DNA of 64,000 nucleotides from Spirochaetaceae bacterium bin103 (lineage in GTDB: Bacteria; Spirochaetota; Spirochaetia; SZUA-6; Bin103), in NCBI GenBank assembly GCA_002238925.1, contig MPNH01000024.1, forward strand, positions 1-64,000, in the 5' to 3' direction. Positions within the stretch are counted from its first letter, which is position 1. Every line of letters begins with the position of its first letter. Position numbers and translations under genes: made by a program. Positions 58,778 to 64,000 of the stretch are shown one piece after another. The notes under the pieces were generated by a model that saw nothing but the letters and a program-made list of their open reading frames with translations, had not been told where the DNA came from and did no database searches.

Positions 58778-59476
58778 ATGTACCGGGCCGGGATGCAGGA
58801 AGTATTGGAAGCCGCGGCTCGCCTGCAGGAGTTGGTGCCCGACGCGGTCTTGGTCGGCGGCACCGCGGCAGCCCACCACGCCGGCCACCGGATGTCACTC
58901 GATGACGATCACGTGGTGGCCGATCTGAAGAGGCGCTTCGACGAGATCCTGGCCGATCTCGAAGCTACCCAAGGCTGGATCACCGCCCGGATACGGCGGC
59001 CGGTGTTGATCCTGGGCCGCCTTGATGGGGTGGAGACGGGGGTGAGGAATTTGATCCGACGGCGCCCGTTGGAGGTGGAGCGGGTGCGAGTGGGACGCCT
59101 TGCCGTGCAGGTGCCTACGCTGGCAGAGATCTTCCGCATCAAGGCCTGGCTGTGTCTGATCCGCAACGCGACGCGAGACTACCTGGATACTGCCGCGCTC
59201 GGCGCCCGCCTCGGCGAAGGCAACGCAGTTTCGCAGGTAATCGCGATGGACGACTACTACGCCGATCAGATCGGTCCCGGTGGACGGCGGATTGCCACCC
59301 AGGTCGCCAGGCAACTCGCCGAACCGAACCCGGACGATCTGTCGAGTGTCGATCTGACCTCATATCGCAAGTTGGACCGGCGTTGGCAGAACTGGCAGAC
59401 GGTTGCGGACTGGTGCCGCAGAATCGCGGTGGGAGTACTCGATCGAGTCGCGGACCCGCCCGAGGACGCTCCATGA
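58778..59476 (+). CDS. Nucleotidyltransferase-like toxin (AbiEii/AbiGii-like)
   Basis: This 232-residue protein (ATG 58778; ATG 58793 is an alternative) has the nucleotidyltransferase-like start LVPDAVLVGGTAAAHHAGHRMSLDDDHVVADLKRRFDEILADLE. The pattern is a GG(S/T)A motif followed by a Ser-x-Asp-x-Asp acidic cluster. Further blocks are RNLIRRRPLEVERV, LAEIFRIKAWLCLIRNATRDYLDTAALGARLG and MDDYYADQIGPGGRRIATQVARQL. Proteins of this type pair with XRE regulators as toxin-antitoxin or defence modules. Its stop overlaps the XRE gene start (ATGA). Confidence 0.75.
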   Translation: MYRAGMQEVLEAAARLQELVPDAVLVGGTAAAHHAGHRMSLDDDHVVADLKRRFDEILADLEATQGWITARIRRPVLILGRLDGVETGVRNLIRRRPLEVERVRVGRLAVQVPTLAEIFRIKAWLCLIRNATRDYLDTAALGARLGEGNAVSQVIAMDDYYADQIGPGGRRIATQVARQLAEPNPDDLSSVDLTSYRKLDRRWQNWQTVADWCRRIAVGVLDRVADPPEDAP

Positions 59477-59979
59477 TTCACCGCCACCTTGACGTGCCTC
59501 CGGACCTGCCCGCTGAACAGCTGCCTCTGGTTGCGATCGCCGATACCCTGGAACGAGGCGACCTGCAGGATTGGCAGCCGCTGGCCAGAGCCATCCGTCG
59601 CAACCCGTGGGGCGACCTCGCCAACGCGGTGACACGCCTCATCGACGCCTATCCCCAATACGGCACTTCGCCGTTGTGGCGTGCATGGATCGACCGCTGT
59701 CGAGCACGCGAGCGCGATCCGATCGCCGCACGGCCGGTCACCCTCGCAGCGCTCCGACGCGGCCTCGGTCTGACCCAGGCGCAGGTCGCACGGCGCCTGC
59801 AAATCACGCAGTCGGACGTGTCCAAGCTGGAACGGCGCGAGAACGTGCGTCTGTCGACGCTGCAAGCGTACGCCCGCGCCCTCGGGGGCAGCTTGACCGT
59901 CACCTTCGACGACGGCGAAACCATGCGGGAGGTTCAACTCGCACCGCGACCGCACGGCAGTCGCCGTCGTCGCGGCTGA
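59473..59979 (+). CDS. XRE-family transcriptional regulator / antitoxin
   Basis: This 168-residue protein has a helical N-terminal part (IADTLERGDLQDWQPLARAIRRNPWGDLANAVTRLIDAYPQYGTSPLWRAWIDRC). A helix-turn-helix follows: TLAALRRGLGLTQAQVARRLQITQSDVSKLERRENVRLSTLQAYARALGG. ATG 59473 overlaps the stop of the nucleotidyltransferase gene, so the two are coupled. It should repress the operon at the inverted repeat 58756-58775. A toxin-first, regulator-second order is common for this pair. Confidence 0.85.
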   Translation: MIHRHLDVPPDLPAEQLPLVAIADTLERGDLQDWQPLARAIRRNPWGDLANAVTRLIDAYPQYGTSPLWRAWIDRCRARERDPIAARPVTLAALRRGLGLTQAQVARRLQITQSDVSKLERRENVRLSTLQAYARALGGSLTVTFDDGETMREVQLAPRPHGSRRRRG

Positions 59980-59990
59980 ACGGGAGCGCT

Positions 59991-61121
59991 CTACGGTGTC
60001 CAGACGCGGCCGTGGCGAACGATTGCGGGCCAGTCGAGGGTTGCGCCCAAACCCGCTCCGGGCGGCATATGGAGGTGGCCGTTCTCTATGCGTTCAGCCG
60101 GGCTGATCAGCTCAGAACGCCACTCGGCCTCGCCGACGGCGTGCTCCAGGGGGAGGGCGCCCGGTACGGCGGCGGTGACGTGGGCGCTCGCCAGCAGCGA
60201 GACCGGGCCGGAGGGGCTGTGCAACGAGAATGCGCCGCCCTGGCGCAGGGCCGCGCGCCCGGCGCGCACCGCCTCCCCCACTCCGCCGCAGTGCTTGATG
60301 TCCGGCATGATGATGGACACGGCGCCAGTTTCGAGCAGGCGATCGAAGAAGGCGCTGCCGTAGCCGGACTCGCCGCCAGCCACGGGCATTGGCGCCTGGC
60401 GGGCGATTGCCGCCAGGTCGGCGGCCGCCGTGCGCGGCTGCAGCGGTTCCTCGAACCAGCCGACCCCGGCCCGCGCCAGTTCGGCGGCGATTGCCGGAGC
60501 CGTGGCGGCCGTGAAGCGGCTGTGACAGTCCACCAGCAGGCGGGAGGCGGGGCCGATGGCGGCGCGCACCGCCCGCACCCGTGCCAGCCCGGCCGCGGCT
60601 GCGCTCAGGATGCGGTCCGGCGGCAACGTGGAGGAGACCTCGTCGAAGGGCGCGCACTTGAACGAGCGGAAGCCGGCGCGGGCGGCCCGCTCCGCGGCGC
60701 GCGCGAAGTCCGCCGGCGCGCGGCCGGTGCCGTGCAGGGCGCGGTTGATGTTGGCGTACAACTCCACGCTCGTGGCTACCTCAGCGCCGAGGAAGCGGTG
60801 CAGGCTTACCCCCGCCCGTTCGGCGTCGAGCTGTGCCACGGCGGTACGCAGCGCACTGACCGCGGTCGCCAGCACGACGTCGCGTCCGACCCGCTGTCGC
60901 GTCAGACCCAGCCGCTCCGCTACCAGTTCCTCAGCGGCCGGCTCCCACCCCCGCAGCGCCGCCACCAACTCGGCCAGCAGCTTGGCGACCTGCGCGGAGC
61001 GGTCTCCGAGGGTAATCTCCACGGTCGTGACGGCGCCGTTTCCGCCGCCCAGTTCCGCGAACACCCAGGTGGTGCGCGGCGTAACGGTGACCGCCGCGAG
61101 GCGGCGCATTCGAATCTGCAT
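59991..61121 (-). CDS. Enolase-superfamily protein (mandelate racemase/muconate lactonizing type)
   Basis: This 376-residue protein has the superfamily barrel with metal ligands at LLVDCHSRF, VGWFEEPLQP and VAGGESGYG, and IIMPDIKHCGGVGEAVRAG and SLHSPSGPVSLLAS downstream. The usual KxK is replaced by FRSFKCAPFDEVS, keeping one Lys but not the second, so chemistry may differ from ordinary acid-sugar dehydratases. ATG 61121 starts MQIRMRRLAAVTV. It is convergent with the XRE gene and divergent from the AbrB-type gene. Confidence 0.85.
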   Translation of the reverse strand: MQIRMRRLAAVTVTPRTTWVFAELGGGNGAVTTVEITLGDRSAQVAKLLAELVAALRGWEPAAEELVAERLGLTRQRVGRDVVLATAVSALRTAVAQLDAERAGVSLHRFLGAEVATSVELYANINRALHGTGRAPADFARAAERAARAGFRSFKCAPFDEVSSTLPPDRILSAAAAGLARVRAVRAAIGPASRLLVDCHSRFTAATAPAIAAELARAGVGWFEEPLQPRTAAADLAAIARQAPMPVAGGESGYGSAFFDRLLETGAVSIIMPDIKHCGGVGEAVRAGRAALRQGGAFSLHSPSGPVSLLASAHVTAAVPGALPLEHAVGEAEWRSELISPAERIENGHLHMPPGAGLGATLDWPAIVRHGRVWTP

Positions 61122-61300
61122 GGCCTTCACACTACAACGCACGCGCGCCTACTTCGCGTTGCGCCGACAGCAGCAGGCGACGAAGACATTGCCGGCGTTG
61201 TTCATGGCGGCGGGCTACCCAGCGCGCTGCGGCAGCACTATCGAGGGTCATAGGCAACCGATCTTGACACGGCGGATACCTCGATTGGTACCGTGATGCC

Positions 61301-61555
61301 ATGAGAGTCACCATCGACCGTGCCGGACGTATCGTGGTTCCGAGGCAATTCCGTGATCGGCTCGACCTGGTGGCCGGAACGGAACTGGAAATCGAGGCCC
61401 TCGACGACGGCTTGAAGCTGCGCAGGATCGGAAGCGAACCGACGCTGAGAAAAAAGAAGGGATTCCTCGTGCATCATGGTGCAGCTTCTTCCGCAATCGA
61501 CGTTGTCGAGTTCATCCGCGCCGAGCGCGAGACCCGCAGCCGAGACCTGTCGTGA
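61301..61555 (+). CDS. AbrB/MazE-type (SpoVT-AbrB) DNA-binding protein
   Basis: This 84-residue protein has the swapped-hairpin AbrB domain MRVTIDRAGRIVVPRQFRDRLDLVAGTELEIEALDDGLKLRRI. A basic linker and a tail (VVEFIRAERETRSRDLS) typical of antitoxins that partner PIN toxins follow. No PIN gene follows; instead its TGA overlaps the GTG of a beta-propeller enzyme. TTGACA at 61264-61269 lies upstream, but the matching -10 (TACCGT, 19 bases away) is weak. It is either an orphan antitoxin or a regulator captured by the downstream enzyme. Confidence 0.85.
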   Translation: MRVTIDRAGRIVVPRQFRDRLDLVAGTELEIEALDDGLKLRRIGSEPTLRKKKGFLVHHGAASSAIDVVEFIRAERETRSRDLS

Positions 61556-63006
61556 TCATCAAGAGCAATCCGGGGCACGTCGATACCGAGCGGATCGTGC
61601 TGTTTGCGTTCGACGACCATGGCCTGCCGTTTCGCAACGGGGTGCGGCTGCACTTGGTGGGGTTCAAGACGCCGGTGGACCGCACGCGCATCGTGGTGCC
61701 GCTCGGGGAGCCCGGCGCGCCGGACAGCAAGCGGGTCATCTACTACGGCACGGTGCTGCGCGTGGGCGGCGAACTGTGGATGTGGTACCTCGGGCAGGGC
61801 GACGACGACCACTGGCACCAGCGGGTGTGCCTGGCGAGGAGCCGCGACGGGTATACCTGGGAGAAGCCGGACCTGGGGCTGGTGGAGTACCAGGGCTCGC
61901 GGCACAACAACCTGGTGGACATGCTTGGCGGCGCGCACTCGATCGTGGCCTGCGTGGTGTACCACGACCCCGACGACCCCGACCCGGAGCGGCGCTTCAA
62001 GGCGGTGATCGAGACCAAGGACCGCCCGCGGCTGTTCGGGGTGCTGTTCTCGTCCGACGGGCTGCGCTGGCGCGAATTCGACGTCGGGCCGGGCACACCG
62101 CAGTGCGAGCCCGCCGGCGGCACGAAGTTCAACGGCTGCTACCTGCTGAGCGCGCACGGCGGCAGCCACTTCGGAGCGCCGCGCCAGTTGGTGACCTACC
62201 TGTCGTACGACTTCGAGCACTGGATCGAGGCGTCGTGCCTGGGGCTGCGGCGCGACGACATTCCGCCGCGCCCCTACCGGGAGACGTTCGCGGGTGGCGA
62301 GCAGGTGCACCTGGGGGCGGCGCTGTGGAACCGCGGCAATGTGATTGTCGGCCTGTACGGCCAGTGGCACGGCCCCGCCAACAACGACCGCCGCCACGTG
62401 GAGATGGACCTGGGCCTGGTGGTGAGCAACGACGGCCTGCACTACAGCGAGCCGATTCCGGACTTCCCGATGGTGGCGGCCGCCGAGGACGGCATGAACC
62501 ACCTGCCGCAGCCGTGGAACTTCAAGCACGCATCCCTGGCCCAGGGGCAGGGATTCGAGAACATCGGCGGCGAGACCCTGTACTGGTACGCGCCGTGGCC
62601 GGAGCAGTTGAGCGACGGCGTGCGCGTAGCCACCTGGCAGCGCGACCGCCTCGGCTACCTGCAGCCGTTCGACCGGCGCCAGTTGCAGGTTCCCGGCGGC
62701 TGCCACCTGATCTCCGCGCCCATCGACCTGGGCAGCCGGCCCGCGCAGGTGCTCCTGAACATCGACGGCCTGTCAGAGTACGCACAGGTCACCGTGGAGA
62801 TCCTGAGTGAGCGCTTCCGCCCCGTCGCAGGGTACGCGGCCGGCGACTGCCTGCCGCTGGAGTCGGGCCTCAGGCAGCCGGTCGCCTGGCGCAACCGCCG
62901 CCTGGTGGACGGAACCGGCGGACCCATCCGTATCCGGCTCAACTACACGGGCATCCGCCCCGAGGATCCGCGCCTCTACGCCATCTACGTAGAACCCGCC
63001 GCGTAG
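61552..63006 (+). CDS. GH43/GH32-like beta-propeller protein, putative glycosidase
   Basis: This 484-residue protein shows repeated propeller-blade motifs (YYGTVLRVGGELWMWYLG, VCLARSRDGYTWEKPDLGLV, GVLFSSDGLRWREFDVG, VTYLSYDFEHWIEASCL, LGLVVSNDGLHYSEPIPDF). The C-terminal beta-sandwich starts around PGGCHLISAPIDLGSRPAQVLLNIDG. The repeats resemble the sialidase/GH43/GH32-like proteins that bind or cleave glycans. Catalytic residues cannot be assigned with confidence. No signal peptide. GTG 61552 overlaps the stop of the AbrB-type gene. It shares architecture but not motifs with the GH32-like gene at 9788. Confidence 0.75.
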   Translation: MIIKSNPGHVDTERIVLFAFDDHGLPFRNGVRLHLVGFKTPVDRTRIVVPLGEPGAPDSKRVIYYGTVLRVGGELWMWYLGQGDDDHWHQRVCLARSRDGYTWEKPDLGLVEYQGSRHNNLVDMLGGAHSIVACVVYHDPDDPDPERRFKAVIETKDRPRLFGVLFSSDGLRWREFDVGPGTPQCEPAGGTKFNGCYLLSAHGGSHFGAPRQLVTYLSYDFEHWIEASCLGLRRDDIPPRPYRETFAGGEQVHLGAALWNRGNVIVGLYGQWHGPANNDRRHVEMDLGLVVSNDGLHYSEPIPDFPMVAAAEDGMNHLPQPWNFKHASLAQGQGFENIGGETLYWYAPWPEQLSDGVRVATWQRDRLGYLQPFDRRQLQVPGGCHLISAPIDLGSRPAQVLLNIDGLSEYAQVTVEILSERFRPVAGYAAGDCLPLESGLRQPVAWRNRRLVDGTGGPIRIRLNYTGIRPEDPRLYAIYVEPAA

Positions 63007-63325
63007 GCCGGACCGACGGCGAAGGTATCGCGACCATCAGCGAGCCGCGGAGTCGTTCTCAGCGCATCAGCGGGCCATCCGGTGACGATCTCTCTGCTTC
63101 ACGCGGCCAGCGGAGGTCTAGCGGAGTTCCGAACGAGCTTGAAAGGGGCCGCGTCTGTAGGGTACAAGAGCAGATGGCCGTCATCGGTTCGCGCGTCACG
63201 CAATGGGATATGAGGTCGTCACGCACCGGTCGTCCAACCCGAAATTGCCGTCCGCCGGCTCTGCGCAGTGCGCCATCCCGTGGTGGCGAACGGTCACGGA
63301 ACGCCGCTGCCGGCCGGTCGCACTG
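63007..63325. other. Gene-free intergenic region with a weak promoter-like pair
   Basis: This 319-base stretch has no protein-like frame. TTGAAA (63139-63144) and TACAAG (63163-63168), 18 bases apart, could serve the permease gene at 63326. No strong hairpin or RNA gene is seen. Confidence 0.4.
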
Positions 63326-64000
63326 ATGCTGTTGTTCCTTGGCCGGCGGATCCTGCTGGCGATTCCTACGCTCCTGATCATCTCCATCGTTGCCTTCCTC
63401 ATCATCCAGCTTCCTCCGGGCGATTTCGTTACCGTCACCGTGGCCCAGGCCAGGGAATCGGGCAGCTTTCTCGACGAAGAAGAAGTCGCCGCAATGCGCA
63501 AGCGCTACGGCATCGATCAGCCGGTGTTCGTGCAGTATCTCAAGTGGCTCCGCAACTTGGTGCAGGGCAACCTCGGGGTGTCGTTCATGTGGACCAAGCC
63601 GATCGGGAAACTGGTCGTCGAGCGGCTTCCCTGGACATTGCTCCTCTCCTCGGTTTCGTTGGTGTTCGTTTACTTGATCGCGATCCCGATCGGCGTGCTC
63701 GCGGCCACCCACCAGTACTCGCTGAGCGACTACTTGGCCACGTTCGTCGGCTTCGTGGGCCTCGCCATTCCAAACTTCCTGTTCGCACTGCTGTTCCTAT
63801 GGTTGTTCTTTCTGGTATCCGGCAAGGCGGTCGTGGGACTGTTCTCGCAGGAGTACCTCTCCGCAGAGTGGAGCTTCGCCAAATTCATCGACCTGTTGAA
63901 GCACCTGATCATACCGGTGGTCGTTATCAGCACCGCCGGAACCGCAGGCCTGATCAGGGTAATGCGGGCAAACCTGTTGGACGAGTTGAAGAAGCAGTAC
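63326..64000 (+). CDS. DppB-type ABC transporter permease, N-terminal part (runs off the right end)
   Basis: This open frame begins MLLFLGRRILLAIPTLLIISIVAFLIIQLPPGDFVTVTV at ATG 63326. It continues 225 codons to the window edge through RKRYGIDQPVFVQYLKWLRNLVQGNLGVSF, further membrane segments and TAGLIRVMRANLLDELKKQY. It belongs to the same QLPPGD subgroup as 42340-43329. The C-terminal third, including the coupling loop, lies outside the window. A further peptide-type ABC operon therefore begins here. Confidence 0.92.
   Translation, partial: MLLFLGRRILLAIPTLLIISIVAFLIIQLPPGDFVTVTVAQARESGSFLDEEEVAAMRKRYGIDQPVFVQYLKWLRNLVQGNLGVSFMWTKPIGKLVVERLPWTLLLSSVSLVFVYLIAIPIGVLAATHQYSLSDYLATFVGFVGLAIPNFLFALLFLWLFFLVSGKAVVGLFSQEYLSAEWSFAKFIDLLKHLIIPVVVISTAGTAGLIRVMRANLLDELKKQY

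Noticed and set aside
1-64000. tRNA, rRNA, CRISPR arrays, transposases, prophage genes
   Set aside because: None were seen on reading both strands. No periodic spacer-repeat array and no DDE or tyrosine recombinase motifs are present in the translations.

Overview
The window is GC-rich bacterial chromosomal DNA with no rRNA, tRNA, CRISPR array or recognisable transposase. It encodes import and catabolism of organic acids, sugars, peptides and amides. Several solute-binding proteins have cleavable leaders ending in Ala followed by Gly/Glu-rich mature ends (AFAGGETEE, AFAAGEED, ASAAEEEP), a style common in Spirochaetota. A GC-rich, probably uncultured and possibly host-associated spirochaete is therefore my best guess. 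This is inference and rests on no marker gene.

Layout. 1-7641: partial lipoprotein, APS-kinase-like enzyme, small internally duplicated protein, NCS2 permease with an extra C-terminal domain, then an RraA-like / enolase-superfamily / zinc-alcohol-dehydrogenase catabolic cluster and a fibronectin-III lipoprotein. 7704-17401: oxidoreductases, a GH32-like glycosidase, an enolase-superfamily dehydratase with a metal-dependent amidohydrolase, FMN reductase, gamma-glutamyltransferase and a class III aminotransferase. 17480-20685: a decaying peptide-type ABC operon (SBP, DppB, and a DppC with an internal deletion). 21144-27030: a scar region with a periplasmic-binding-like protein, a partial second copy of it, an AAA-ATPase/PD-(D/E)XK gene, an amidase, and short remnants of at least six unrelated genes. 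27100-27692: a Phd/ParE toxin-antitoxin pair. 28647-31653: sugar ABC transporter (SBP and two permeases, no ATPase). 31747-35518: peptide-type ABC transporter (DppB, DppC, SBP, no ATPase). 35589-37967: frameshifted luciferase-like oxidoreductase, a HAD remnant and an orphan branched-chain-type SBP. 38053-45586: a complete SBP-DppD-DppF-DppB-DppC-hydrolase operon whose SBP gene is put out of frame by a 139-bp tandem duplication. 45546-52281: HigA with a truncated HigB, luciferase-like oxidoreductase, alpha/beta hydrolase with a 16-G tract, ricin-like secreted protein, ParDE, ankyrin protein, VapBC. 52272-57161: two paralogous 2-hydroxyacid dehydrogenases flanking a phytanoyl-CoA-dioxygenase-like gene, and an amidase with a frameshift in a G7 run. 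57217-63006: hypothetical protein, M20 peptidase, nucleotidyltransferase/XRE pair, enolase-superfamily protein, an AbrB-type regulator translationally coupled to a beta-propeller enzyme. A DppB permease runs off the right end at 64000.

How it fits together. Four partial or complete peptide/opine-type ABC systems plus one sugar system feed a set of dehydratases, dehydrogenases, aldolase-like, amidase and hydrolase genes. Only the 38-44 kb system has its own ATPases, so DppD/DppF there may also energise the ATPase-less systems. Three SBP genes are followed by strong intercistronic stem-loops, as expected where the binding protein must be made in excess of its membrane partners. Five toxin-antitoxin-type loci, the remnants, and several frameshifts in G-runs or repeats indicate an accessory, rapidly rearranging region. 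Some frameshifts could be sequencing or assembly errors and are flagged as such.
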